Shown here: piece by piece, positions 1 through 10,939 of the stretch
Position numbering within the stretch: the first letter of the stretch is position 1
How the letters are laid out: every line of letters starts with the position of its first letter
Source of the DNA: Theristus sp. LFF4_11
Taxonomy: Eukaryota; Nematoda; Chromadorea; Monhysterida; Xyalidae
Reading direction: 5' to 3'
NCBI GenBank assembly: GCA_030248135.1
Contig: JASANC010003024.1
Coordinates: 1-64,000 of the forward strand
Length of the DNA: 64,000 nt
Translations under genes and position numbers: made by a program
The notes under the pieces: generated by a model
Seen by the model: only the letters and a program-made list of their open reading frames with translations
The model's database searches: none
Told to the model about the DNA's origin: nothing

Positions 1-435
1 AAAAATAGCGTAATTTTTAAAAAAAAAAGTAATTTTAACTAGCGTCGTAGCGCCTCAGGGACCCCCCTTGCAAGGGCTCATTGATACAGGGCCTTAAAGA
101 ACTCCGCAAGATCTTTCACGTGAATACTGTGTGAGGTTCCAGAAACTGTGCAACTACGAGATACGGTAGGGCTAAAAAGGTACACTTTGCGAAAAATCGC
201 AAAAAATCGAGGGTTTTTCAACTTCCGCACCCTAAAAACGACCTTTATAGGCATAATCAGGGGGTACTCAGGGGGTAAACCTGAAGCGCCTTGATTAGTA
301 GAATGTCCCTGCACCCTTGGTTTAAAAACTTTTCCATGTATCACGGAATGTTCCTAGGGCCCCCCACTCTTATTTGCAAACGGTGTTAAATGTTACACGT
401 GTTACAAAAAGCTAGCGGATGATTTTAAATTGCAG

Positions 436-1351
436 ACAGCCAGATCCGATCAGCGACAACCCTGAGTACGCGAATGCGTGGAAGGACGATGGTGGCAACG
501 CAGTACAGGGTGATCAACCGCGTGTGCAACTCGGAGGCGAAGGATTCACGGCTGCTGGCGGATACATCACCAAGTGAGCACAGGGTTGCTGCTTTGTTTT
601 CAGTAAAATGATAATAAATAAACACATAAGCACACGCAACAGTTGGCTGGTGCGGTGCATTAGAATATCGCCAAATACAATGGGAAAGAAGAAAAAACAT
701 CGTTTTGCAACCTAAATGAGGTTTATTTGCATTATAGATTTTTTCTAATCACACAATTTCAGGATCACCGACGACGACAGAGAGGCAGAAATGGACGAAA
801 ATTTGGCACAGGTAAAACTGGTTGTCCTTGCACTTTAGAATCTACGCAATTAAGATACAATGTAAGCAATTGAAAACACTTTGAAACTTCTAGGTCAACA
901 CTATGGTCGGCAATCTACGAAATATGGCTATTGATATGAGTGGTGAAGTCACAAACCAGAACAGGCAGCTCGATCGCATTAACATCAAGGTGCGTGAAGA
1001 GTGAAGACATAAAACGATTTTTGGCATCACCATGGAAATTTAGTTTAAGCAAAATGAACACATCCAAAAACGAATTTTTGAAATGTGAAACTGTGATAGC
1101 AACGATCAAATCGAAATCCAGTTCCCGAGAGATATACATGTGCATATATATTCATGTACTTAGGTGGACAACTTAAAGTAATGAGCTAGAAAACGCTGGG
1201 ATTTGATCACCCATTTCATCACCTGAGGAAGTACTAACATAATTGAGTCAGTTCTTGTCACACACCTTGTTACCAATTGCAGACGGACTCGAACAACCAG
1301 CGTGTGTCTGCGGCCAATAAGCGAGCAGCAAAACTGGCCAAGGATGCTTGA
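436..1351 (+). CDS. SNAP25: SNAP-25-like Qb/Qc SNARE, C-terminal exons (5' end outside window)
   Basis: Four exons (436-573, 763-811, 894-989, 1283-1351) join in phase to give the last 116 residues of a SNAP-25 homologue, ending in TGA at 1349-1351. The first exon is entered in phase after a tgcag acceptor and carries the end of the linker (ISDNPEYANAWKDDGG). The Qc SNARE helix follows: MDENL, then GNLRNMAIDMSGEV, then NQNRQLDRI, which contains the zero-layer glutamine. SNAP-25 is a membrane-attached SNARE that pairs with syntaxin and synaptobrevin to drive vesicle fusion at synapses and in secretory cells. The Qb helix and the palmitoylated cysteine region must lie upstream of the window. 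The C-terminus (KLAKDA) differs from the vertebrate one. AATAAA occurs at 1590-1595. The family call is secure. SNAP-23-like naming cannot be excluded from the C-terminal half alone. Confidence 0.93.
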
Positions 1352-3287
1352 GCAGCTGCGTTGCACGGTTTATTCACGAGATTCGCACACGGGCACGTAT
1401 TGTACTTCTGTAACCTTTATACTTTTGGATATACGTTCCTTTTATCTTTTAAGCATACGTTGTTGTATGTGTGAGGATTTTTTCGTTCTGTCTTGGTTCA
1501 GTTCTCTTGACGATGGAGTGTGAAAATACGCTTTCATTTGTGTTTTTCTTTGCATCACCCTCACGTTAAAAACATTTTAACTTTTTACAAATAAATGAGG
1601 TGCAATCCGTGAATGGATTGAACTTAATGAGTGGCAACAACTGGTTGTTCATGTACAAACATTGTTCATTGTACTAACAGCAGCATAACTACAGTATAAC
1701 TACATTGTATTTAATTAGCATTTAATGGCAATACCGTAATCTATATTTTGGCAAAAAGTTGTGTTACTCTTCAATATTTTCAATTCCTTTTTCATTTCAA
1801 TTATTTAAAAGTTTTACTTTGGAATACCAAAGGGTAATAGTTTTATGTACATGTTTAACGTCAGTTTTGTAATTTGTTTTGTACACGTACACTGCGACTG
1901 ATGGCTGTTTATCGGTTTCGCCGCGGTGAGCTCCGGGGCTACCGGACCGAACCGTAAAACAGTGTACAGCACTCAACGGTTTCATTTCGCAGTACTAACT
2001 TCGTCTAACATCTCCTTGGTTATTTATGCACTCGAATAAAACAGTCAGAATTAAAAACCTGCAGTTTCGGTTTGCTTTTGTGATTCTGGCTTATATTTTT
2101 TGAGTATATCACAATTACATTGTAATTATGTCCATTATTAGCTGATTACCATTGCGGCTTAAGATATGCAAATGGTGTCTGTTTATTGAATTCGGCATGT
2201 AAGCTTGCTAATCTCTTCCTCAAATGCATGTAATTGGTATTTTTCATTGCAATGACCGTTAAGTTTAAAATCATTGAAGATTGTAATTTAGTCTGCTCAC
2301 TCTTAACATCGTCGTCAGACAGTGATGTGTGTGTTTGTGACGTCATTTCTGTCTGACAGACTCGGTCGAATGAAAGAATTTCAAAAAAAAACAGTTTCTG
2401 AAAATGGCCATAAAAATCATGGTCAGTAAATATTTGCGTCCAGTTTTCTGCGTACATGTCATGTTAATTTTTATTACAGTGTTGGTGTGTGTTTAATTTT
2501 GAATTTTATTATATAACGCAAGGATAACTTCAATTTTGAAATGTCACTATCTACCTAATCATAGCATAATCTAATGCAGTTTATGTCATTACGGTTATTA
2601 CCATATAAGATCAGCTCCGAATTTCATTATAGAACAGCTACTTTTTGGACAACTTACTGTGATAGTTAGTCGAATTTTTGTAACATTCTTAACTTGTGTG
2701 ATTCTGAAAATTATGAAAAAAACAGAAAAGGAGAGGAACTTGTCTTGACGAAATTTCTTGTCGTTCCAGTTAACACCATGAAACATTAACGGCACAAATA
2801 TTGAAACCAATAACTTTCAGCTTTTCTTCAAAAGCTTTTCAGTAAAAACAGTTTCTGCAACACAAACCCACGCGGGAAGCAAACGTGCTGTTGCTGTCTT
2901 TCAATGGGAAAGATTTCCAGATGCAACAATAGGAAGAAGCTGTGGGCGACGGCGAACTTGTGTGCCCACGCACTTTAATTTTTGAGCGTGCTCATCGAAA
3001 ATGTGAGAAAGTTTGTAATGAAAAAAGTTGTAATATTAACACCAGCAGCGGGCAATACTAAACGCAGCGACATTTTGGTGTGTGAATTCCTGTTAGTAAA
3101 AGTGCGTCGTCCGTGTGTGTGGGGGTATGAGAACGTCATGACGACATTATCAAACACACACGTGATCTTGTACGGAATCTTGTACATTCAACGGATGTTT
3201 TTTTCGTTCAATAATTGGTTTCGTTTTTCGAAACAAACCAGGCAATATGCCGCTTAACCCTTAATAAAAAACTTTCAAAGCTCAACC
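1352..3287. other. Intergenic, 3' flank of SNAP-25 to next gene
   Basis: AT-rich DNA with two AATAAA motifs in its first 700 bp. I see no splice-bounded open frame with coding character and no clear repeat. The last part is presumably the promoter and 5' UTR of the downstream secreted-protein gene. Confidence 0.5.
1590..1595 (+). terminator. AATAAA polyadenylation signal, SNAP-25
   Basis: AATAAA 239 bp after the SNAP-25 stop, in AT-rich sequence. A second AATAAA lies at 2035-2040. Confidence 0.45.
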
Positions 3288-6200
3288 ATGTCGTTGATCG
3301 TGTGGTTTGCAATTACACTTGTCGCAGCATTCAATTGTATGTCCGTCATTTCAAACGCGGTAAGCAGTATTTTGTGTTCTTGACAAATTTTAATATGTCT
3401 TGCTAGAATGTTGACCCGTGCCAACGGCAACAACTCGGGTTTAAAATTGTTTCATCAAATTGTTTTCAGCAAGAAAACAAAAAGCAACTGCCATCTGTCA
3501 ACAACTATGAAGGATTGTGCAATCAACATGAAACCGTTCGGGGCATAAAAGGACTGCTGTCGCGTGACAATGTCACAACTGTCGATTTCTCGATGGAGAT
3601 TTTCTGCAGCAAATTGGGTGTACTGAAGATTCAAAACTTATTGCATTTGTTTCTTTTGAACTTTTGTGTATTCAAGAATATTTTATAGAAAAACCAACAT
3701 TTTACCCCGCGTTTGAATTTTAACAGATTGGAGACAATAACCAAATCAAGTGCCAGTCGTACTACGAGCCAGATGCATTTGACATCTCTGACGAAGATGG
3801 TCGCGTCAATGGAAACGTTCAGTTTCGCGACAAGCATAACTGCCCGCTTGGATATTACGTGCATGGAATTACTGGAGCATCCAGCAAAAAATATCAGCGG
3901 TAGGCGGAGGAGAGGGAATGAGCGGTTCTAAAAAAACTAACGGGGCAGAGGGAGTATCGATTTCAAAGAATCGTTACGTCAACGCTACCCGAGCATTCTA
4001 ATGAGCCGGGAAGAAAAGTTGAAAATGATCAAAGAAACGAAACCATTGTTCAGATGTTCAAACTGAGATTTTTTGGTTGCAAAATTTGCTCCATGCCCTA
4101 AAATTAACCTTAAAGAAAGAAAACTTTGAGTTTGAAGCTAATGGTTCACAAATGTTGCTTCTGTTCTTTTTATTTGGGTTGGAAAATTTTTCAGAACAGA
4201 ACCTTTTTTTAAACGTGAAACGTGTCGATTCATGTCTCGGACAAAGCCGATTGATGTTCGTTTTTTGTCTTTTCAAGTTTACGCTCTGTTCGAACATTGA
4301 AAAATGATTTCGTTTTTCTTTTGATGTTCGATGCAGACTGATGAACGATTTTTTAGCAATCCTTTAGTTTTTTCCTTTAGGTATGTTTGGGAGGGAAAAG
4401 CAAGGGTTCCTGTCTTGTCGCAGTATTGCAGCAGCTCTTCCTTGTGCCCTCTTTTACCCGAGTCCCATTCAGATTACGTCTCGTGTGCTGTAAAGCACTA
4501 AACGCCGCCGTGGACAACAAAATTCCATGTCATGTTATCGGCCCCAAGCAATCATTCCAGCGTGGCCATTTCAGTATTCGAAACGTTCACACAATGCCTG
4601 AGAACTGCCCCCAAGACGCGTTGACTGATTTTTATTTGGGGTGAGTTTGGCTGCTTCAATTCCTTCAAAACAGTTCAGTTTTTTTTATTTAATATCTTTG
4701 CGTTTTCAGATCTGACGGAAAATAGCAATGAAATTTTGTTCTTTCACAACACCGGATATGCGGTACCCAAATTGTGAGTTTCTTTGCGTTTTTATCTTGC
4801 TTTGTGACAGAGAAGTGGAAGATAAAGTTTCCAATTTGTATATGCTACCTCGTGGCACTGTTTCAGTTTGTAAACGAGCTAAGAAAAGCTTGTCGCTGCA
4901 CAGTGAAGAAACAAAACTGCAAAAGTCGACGGGAACTGAAACTGCGCTGAAACAAATAGACGCTGAGGTACTACTGGTATTACCCCCATTAAACCCCCCC
5001 CCACCATTAATCCCCCCCCACCAATAAACCCCCACCCCCCCGACCAGTTTCCAAATAATCCCCCCCCCCACAAATAATCCCCCATGGGGGTTAATTGGAA
5101 ACCTGTTTGAAACACATACCCAGCGAATTCAGTGGCTGAATGCAGTGACATTGGTGAAATTGTGCTACCAAAGGCCCCAAATGGATGAGTTAATGGTAAT
5201 TTCATTACAAAAGGCTGTTACAAAAGGAAATCTCTGTGAAAAGTAGAAGTTTCTGCAACTTTCTTGCCTGCCATGCAAGGTATTTTTGCCATTTTTCAAC
5301 AAAACCCCACCCCTAGAAATTTTTGTATAATAAACCCCCCCCCCCCCCACCAATAATCCCCCCACCAATAAACCCCCACCCCTAAAAGTCGCTGACGTAT
5401 TAATCCCCCATGGGGGTTTATTGGGGGTAATACGGTATACATATTTCACATGGTTTAAAAATTTACAGTTGTTTCAAAACTGGGGTTGAAATGAGAAAAA
5501 AATTTCAGATAAAAGTAGTAGTAGTTGTAAAAGGCTCCAACTAACATTTTAGCATGAGACGTTAGAAGTGACAGAACGAATTGATTTAACCAGTGCCTCA
5601 AACACAATGGCGCCATTGGTTACAACGGCTGCTCCAGTTGGTAAGTGTTCAGATTTTCTTTACATTTTCTTCATTTGGTTTCTTTATTAAGTTTGCATAC
5701 TATCGTGTGTTCTGATGCCAGAAACATCAGAAAATATTGAAAATGGTGAAACATCTGCGAGTCGAGAGAGAGAAGACCAGTTTGACGAAATCATACAACA
5801 CGCAAATTTGACTGACGTTGACAGTGAAATGATCAACGAAACAACGTCAGGCGAACAAATGAAGGAAACTGAAACTGCCACCATGCCCGAGTGCGTGTGC
5901 GCTTGCACCCGAGTGTGCAATAAACAAGGTCTGGTTACGTTCTTTTGGTTCGTGGCAGCACTTTATCTGACGTGATTCGTTGTTTATTATTTATGAAGCA
6001 GCATTTCAGAAAGACCAACAGCCGAAGACAATCAACTGAACAGCGACACGGACGCTGCAGTTCTGCCTGAATATTCAATAATGCAGTTGACGCAGCTTCA
6101 GACAAACCCAACGGAGCAGGTTTGTGTTCCTCGTGGAATTCGTTGTTTCGTTTACTGAAATTTGGACATCTTTTGTTATCGACAGATAAGAATAAACGAA

Positions 6201-6302
6201 ATCGAAGTTGATGGTCTCAACGTGCATTTGTACTCAACCGATCATCCGAGCACCAGATTTTGTCCTGATGATCAGTGTAACTGTGCAGCGATTTGTCGCT
6301 AG
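3288..6302 (+). CDS. Secreted cysteine-containing protein, 436 aa, function unknown
   Basis: Eleven exons keep one reading frame: 3288-3359, 3470-3619, 3727-3899, 4381-4489, 4561-4640, 4726-4773, 4811-4967, 5553-5640, 5722-5928, 6010-6119, 6186-6302 (1311 nt). Exon 1 is a signal peptide (MSLIVWFAITLVAAFNC). Residues about 25-190 hold scattered cysteines with a CPLGYYVHGITG segment. The second half is acidic, Ser/Thr/Glu-rich and potentially O-glycosylated, with an N-glycosylation site (NLT), a CVCACTRVC cluster and a closing cluster CPDDQCNCAAIC. It looks like an extracellular or mucin-like protein. I do not recognise the family; the CPxGY...C part is only loosely reminiscent of dermatopontin-like folds. 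The intron at 4490-4560 is only 71 bp. The 48-nt exon at 4726 is the least certain, because a nearer acceptor at 4709 would run into a stop. The seventh intron carries a MITE. Confidence 0.75.
4973..5437. mobile_element. C-rich TIR MITE (family D), copy 1
   Basis: A 465-bp element in an intron of the secreted-protein gene. Its ends are inverted copies of CNGTATTACCCCCAWTAAACCCCC (left around 4975, right ending with the complement at 5437). Internal poly-C tracts and palindromes of the type CCCCCATGGGGG occur near both ends. The central part (about 5105-5240) matches 14920-15030 in reverse complement, so this is a repeat family and not simple sequence. No transposase frame is present, so it is non-autonomous. 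The flanks suggest TA target duplication, clearer in copy 2. Confidence 0.8.
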
Positions 6303-6952
6303 CAGGACCGACGAATGTGCAACCCAACATGAAGTCACTTGTGAATGGCATTCATACCATACAATTGTTGATTTAATCAAGTTCACTGCATTTGATCTAT
6401 TTCTCATTTTTTTTGTGAACTAGTCGTTTTCTTTCATTTCTTTTGAGCTATGCATATGAAGTTTCCGCATTTCTGTTATTGGTTGGTCATTTCGTTATCA
6501 GTATCCTATCCTGAAGTGATTTTTATTTAATTGTTTCCGCTTAGATGCACACAAATCTGCTTTAGCTCGGCATACAGCATATCTTCATGGAATGGTGGAG
6601 TTCGTTCCGTTGCTGCAGCAAACAGCGTGTTGAACCTTATGTTTGCAGTGATTCGTTAGTTTTGTTTATCTGTTGACTGACGTCAATGCCTTACAACAAA
6701 AACAGCAAGTCACAGCAATCAAAGTGTTGTTCAGCGTGACCATTTATAACGGTCGTCAAGACAACACTATTTTACAGGGATCAATCACTGCATTTCTCAC
6801 AAAGCTCACGGTAAGATTTCTGCTCTCGATTGCTAATGACACGTGTTTTAAAAGAAGCTTGAAAATATTTCTCGACAGTGATATCGTGTTTGCGTAGTGT
6901 TGATTTGCAAAGCAGCAGAGATTTTAATTTCATTACTGAGCGCGGTTCGCAC
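6303..6952. other. Intergenic / possible 5' region of next gene
   Basis: No coding exon is supported here. The stretch may hold the promoter or untranslated exons of the gene beginning at 6953. An acceptor-like caaagcagcag lies just upstream of that ATG. Confidence 0.4.
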
Positions 6953-8328
6953 ATGGCCAGCGGCAACAGCAGCGGCATGCACGCCGTCTGTTCGACCACC
7001 CGGCGTCATCAGAGTCGCCCGAGCCGGCGGTGCACGTTTCCCACACGGCTGCACTCTCCGGCGGCGTCCGCGTTCGCTGCGTCGCGGGTGTCGCCGACGC
7101 TCAGTCTGCCTCCAATACCGAAATCGAGGAGCATGCAGTGTCCGCCGGCGTATCACGCGCGCAGCGTCACGCCCGAACTCAACTGCGACTTTCAATCGCC
7201 CATGTTTCCAGCGGCTGGGCGCCATTCGACAGTCAGAAGTGAGCTCGTAGTTGTTGTGTTGCCAACGCCATTCTGCTGGCATTCCAGTTTGCGGTTGTTG
7301 CAGAGACTTCGCTGAACCAGTTGACCGCCAATGACGTGAGCCCGTGGGAGCGTTGCTCGTTGACGCCGAGTCCACCGGCGCTCTGCAGCGACGCGACCGA
7401 CGCTGCGCCGTGCACAGTCGGCAGCGGTCGGCGAAAGAGTCGCGGTCGAAAGCTGCGCTTGCCGTCGATCAACAAACGACCGCCGGGACAACGCGTACAG
7501 TCGTGCGACGCGTCGCCGTCGATTCACTCGAAACGCAAGGTATTGTATTTTCTGTAAGACCTGCGACTCAATGCGGTTGTGGACGTGAAAGGAAACTAGT
7601 TTCAATCTGTATGTGGTAATTCAGCATAGCCTAAGTGACCCGGCATTATTTAAGGGACTCGGATCCCTTTGCCAATTTGGAATTCCCGCGTCGTGCATGA
7701 GGATGCTTACCCATCTATGCTCGCACTGAGACGCGGGACTAAAATATTAATTTAAAAGATACTAACGTTAAGCCAAAGCAGAAACAACTATAAGAACAAC
7801 ACAAACTAACCATCATCAAATGTAGAAATGATGATAACAAGAGACCGTGTGTTTGTGTTGATTCAGACGTTCTCGATGTACGCATCCGCCGTGGACCAGC
7901 ACAGATGCACGTTCGTCAGCGGGCCAGTGCCGCCGTGCCAGCAGCTGCGTTGCTACAGCGCCGACGACCTGCGTTTCCCGAGCATCAGCTCGAGCGAGAG
8001 CGTGTCGCCCGTCGGCAACGCCGAGCAGAGCGCGTCGACCGAGCAAATGACGGCGTTCGAGTTTCTGATGTCGCACACGCCGACGCCGCTCGGCCGTCCC
8101 TCGAACGCGCGTCACATGGCGCGCGAGGACGTGCTGGTGCTGCCGCGTGTCTACGTCATGGACTACAGCAGCAGGCTGCTCGCAGGCAACGACTCAACGA
8201 CGACACGACGCCGCGAGTTTGACGACGTCCTCTGTGACGCCGGCGCGCTCAGACGCAGCTGCTCGCTGACGCGCGTCAAGAATGCCAACAACCGACACAG
8301 ACACCGCTCGCGGAAGGCGTCGTCGTGA
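6953..8328 (+). CDS. Ser/Arg/Pro-rich protein, 327 aa, unknown function
   Basis: Three exons (6953-7238, 7304-7539, 7867-8328) join in phase (984 nt) and end in TGA at 8326-8328. They are strikingly GC-rich against AT-rich introns, as in the other genes here. The protein has no signal peptide or membrane segment. It is basic and rich in Ser, Arg and Pro (LPPIPKSRSMQCPP, GRRKSRGRKLRLPSINKRPPG), with a hydrophobic stretch EDVLVLPRVYVMDYSS near the C-terminus and a terminal His/Arg tail (NNRHRHRSRKASS). This composition suggests an intrinsically disordered intracellular, perhaps nuclear or phosphorylated, protein. I recognise no domain. The start ATG was chosen as the first in-frame Met with a good context (cacATGGCC). 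An upstream exon is possible because an acceptor-like cag precedes it. Other frames are also open here because of base composition, but only this one splices cleanly. Confidence 0.6.
7628..7746 (+). repeat. Dispersed repeat family A (SINE-like), copy 1
   Basis: About 118 bp in the second intron of the Ser/Arg-rich gene, starting GCCTAAGTGACCCGGC and ending GACGCGGGACTAAAATA. It aligns by eye along its full length with the reverse complement of 27418-27535, sharing GGACTCGGATC, GAATTCCCGCGTC and TGCATG. Confidence 0.75.
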
Positions 8329-8906
8329 TTCACATGTTGTGTTCGTGTGACACTGGAAAATGAGCATTTTAATGCTGACAAACCAACTGAGTTGTTGACG
8401 AGAGTTTTCGAGGAATTGGTTCACTCGCTCCAGTTTCGAAAGTTTGTCGATTTTTGTCGAAACATAAAAAACCTTCGCAACTTGTTCACGACCAACACGA
8501 CCAAACTTTTGTGGGGAGGGATTGGTGGGGTGGTGTCGTTTGTGTATGGGATCACAAATCAAAAAAATCAAAGCTCTGGCTAAAGTGAAACGTTGTCGTC
8601 GTCGAACAACAACGAAAGATGTGACTGATGCTAAAATATGCGTTGGGTCACAGTTTTCAACATAAAAAAAACAAGCGTAAGAAACCGTTTTCTTTCAAAG
8701 AAGCAAATTTTCAATGGAATCCCGTTCCTTAAAAAGAAGTGCTGGAGCGTGGGCAGACAAATACTGTCGACCAATGAACTGAATACAGTACATATAATGT
8801 ATGATTGTCTCCAATGTATAATTTACAGATGTATTGTACTATTGTACATTTGTCTCTCTGTCTCCCTTCCCTGACCTTCCCTATCTGGGGATCTGGCTGA
8901 TTGTGT
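8329..8906. other. Intergenic / 3' UTR
   Basis: No coding exon is seen. It contains the 3' flank of the preceding gene; the DNA becomes AT-rich within 300 bp of the stop. Confidence 0.4.
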
Positions 8907-9445
8907 GTCAACTTTGCTACTAAAAAGGGGCCGCATCTTTGCCACTGGTATAACTGCTAATAATCGCGCCTGCATGTATGGAACTTTGCCACAAACAATG
9001 CACGTCCTAAGATGCAGCCGCAACTTTGCCACTACAGGGTGTTGCTTTCACACATTTCTGCTAATTCTGACAGCCGCATTAAAGAACACTGAAATAAACG
9101 GCTTTGTATTTGTTTTCATTCGTTTTACTTGTGGTCAGATGTTGTCATATTTCGTTATTGCACAATTCACTTGTATTGGCAACAGACTTCTGTAGGTGAC
9201 CTAAGGCTTCGCAAGCCTTTTATCAAGGAAAAAACAACCGAAACACAGGCTTTAAGTAGTTCTGAGATGAACGCAGGTGGGAGTGGGACCTTCTTCATAT
9301 TTCTATTTACCAATTCGACACTTCATTTCTTACAAACAATTTATTTCAGTGCTGTAAATTTCAACACCCTGTAGTGGAAAAGTTGAGATTATTAGCAGTT
9401 ATACCAGTGGCAAAGATGCGGCCCCTTTCCAGTGGCAAAGTTGAC
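8907..9445. mobile_element. TIR element (family F), about 540 bp
   Basis: Long terminal inverted repeats start GTCAACTTTGC at 8907 and end with the complement at 9445. The arms share GGGGCCGCATCTTTGCCACT followed by GGTATAACTGCTAATAAT over about 50 bp. A second nested inverted pair (CCACTACAGGGTGTTG near 9031 and its complement near 9360) lies inside. No transposase reading frame is present, so this is a MITE or foldback remnant. Confidence 0.8.
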
Positions 9446-10058
9446 CAAGTACCATCTGGCTCAGGTTGTTGTAAAAAACAAAACTAAAAACAACGTTGCT
9501 GTCGTTAATGAACCATGAATGGTTTTCGCCGTTCGGTGTCGGTGGTGTTTGAAATTTCGGCATTTCGAGTATTTCAAGTGCAAAATGTGTTAGTGCAAAA
9601 AATTGCTGTCTAAAGGCCCCTGGACAACTTTTTCACTTCAGTTTCGGTTTCAGTTTCATCTGATAACCAGGCAAGGCATTTTCATTAGCCTGACAACCTG
9701 TTTTTTTCGGAACAGCTGATGAGCAGCACTGCAAATTACAGTTGAGTGCGTGTGTGGTCTCCATTGTTCGCGTTCGTTCGTTCGTTCATTATCAGACGAT
9801 TCATTCATATGCCCACTCACCGAAATGTGCGCCATACAATGAATTAACAGCGATTCTTCACTGGAAATGAATCTCATTTTCTGATGAACAAACACAGCAC
9901 ACAGTCGGAGAAGAGAACATAAACGTGCCATGTATGTTTGAAAGTTCGAGCTACACCGACGCCCCGACGCCACAACGCTGATATCTAATCGTTCGTTTTG
10001 TATCTCAGTGCCTTATGGATCATTTAATTTTTAGCAGAGTCCCTTTTGTAAATGCTAG
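9446..10058. other. Intergenic, upstream of second Ser/Arg-rich gene
   Basis: No exon is supported. A short (CGTT)n run sits at about 9769-9788. Possible promoter or upstream exons of the gene at 10059. Confidence 0.4.
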
Positions 10059-10864
10059 ATGTTCATCCAGATTCACTCGCCAGCGATGTTCCACGCGGCA
10101 GCAGCGAGCAGCTTCAAATTGAGCGGCACACGAGCGCGTCGCAACACCAGTGGCCCCGGCGCGCTGTTCGGATTCCAACCGCATGGTTGCCAGTCTCAAC
10201 AACACGACTCAACGGTCGAAGTCAACAGCAACACGGCGCAACGGCCACACAAAGCATCGCATGACGTGAGGGTCGAGTTTCTCAATTGTGAGCATCGGTT
10301 CAAATTTTCCAAAGGTTGTGACGCATTACTGTTTGTTGATTGGCACATTTGCAGCCAGCTTCCGACACGCATGACGAGGCGACCAAACGCGACGAGCAGA
10401 GGGACGTGTGGCCAACCAAGGGCTACCCGCTGGTGCGTGACAGCCGAGCGGACGTGCTGGATGGCGAGCCAACGCACCGAAACCACAGTTGCAACAATCG
10501 ATCCCATCAATATGAAAGCCACGCGAGCGCTGCTGACTTTGTGACGCGACCGGCGACGCTGCCGAATCTCCGCAGCAAGTCGACGTCGGCGGCGGCAACA
10601 CGCGCGCACGCGGACGCTGGGGCGGCGTCGTTGTTCCCGAGCGTCTGGACACGCGCCAACGGTCAAAACGCCTCGCAACGACAGGCGAGACAGAGCAGTG
10701 ACACGCCGAAACTGCCTGTGGTGCAGACGGCCAACTCGAAAATGGTGAATCAACAACGGAACCAGTCATGCAGCCGCTTAAGCAACTCCGCCAAATCGTC
10801 GAAAACGAGCACACCCTCGAACCAGCACGATCACCGCGCGTCGCCGACAACCCCGAAAACGTAG
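10059..10864 (+). CDS. Low-complexity Ser/Thr/Asn/His-rich protein, 238 aa
   Basis: Two exons (10059-10265 and 10355-10864) join in phase 0 and end in TAG at 10862-10864; AATAAA follows at 10934-10939. The product is hydrophilic and rich in Ser, Thr, Ala, Arg, Asn and His (RLSNSAKSSKTSTPSNQHDH), with no signal peptide, membrane span or recognisable domain, so it is probably disordered. The first Met is uncertain: an acceptor-like ttcatccag ends at 10070, so coding could enter from an upstream exon in the same frame. It resembles the preceding gene (6953-8328) in composition and orientation, but the stop at 8328 and the phases do not let me join them. The opposite strand also has long open frames here, which I treat as GC shadows. 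Confidence 0.55.
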
Positions 10865-10933
10865 ATGTACAGCACGGTGTGGCCGACGGAACAGGGCTGC
10901 TTTTTGCAGCGTGCAAGGAGCGCGCGAAATTCG

Positions 10934-10939
10934 AATAAA
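10934..10939 (+). terminator. AATAAA polyadenylation signal
   Basis: AATAAA 70 bp after the stop of the two-exon gene ending at 10864, at the point where the GC-rich exon gives way to AT-rich DNA. Confidence 0.6.

Noticed and set aside
4490..4560. Reading the secreted-protein exon straight through (one 260-bp open frame)
   Set aside because: The open frame starts in a different phase from the preceding exon. A 71-bp intron with good sites restores one frame across all eleven exons.
7905..8222. Arg/Ala-rich plus-strand frame
   Set aside because: An off-frame of the third exon of the Ser/Arg-rich gene; the composition is typical of a shifted GC-rich frame.
7304..8328. Joining the two Ser/Arg-rich genes (6953-8328 and 10059-10864) into one
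   Set aside because: No donor before the TGA at 8328 matches the phase of the acceptor at 10070.
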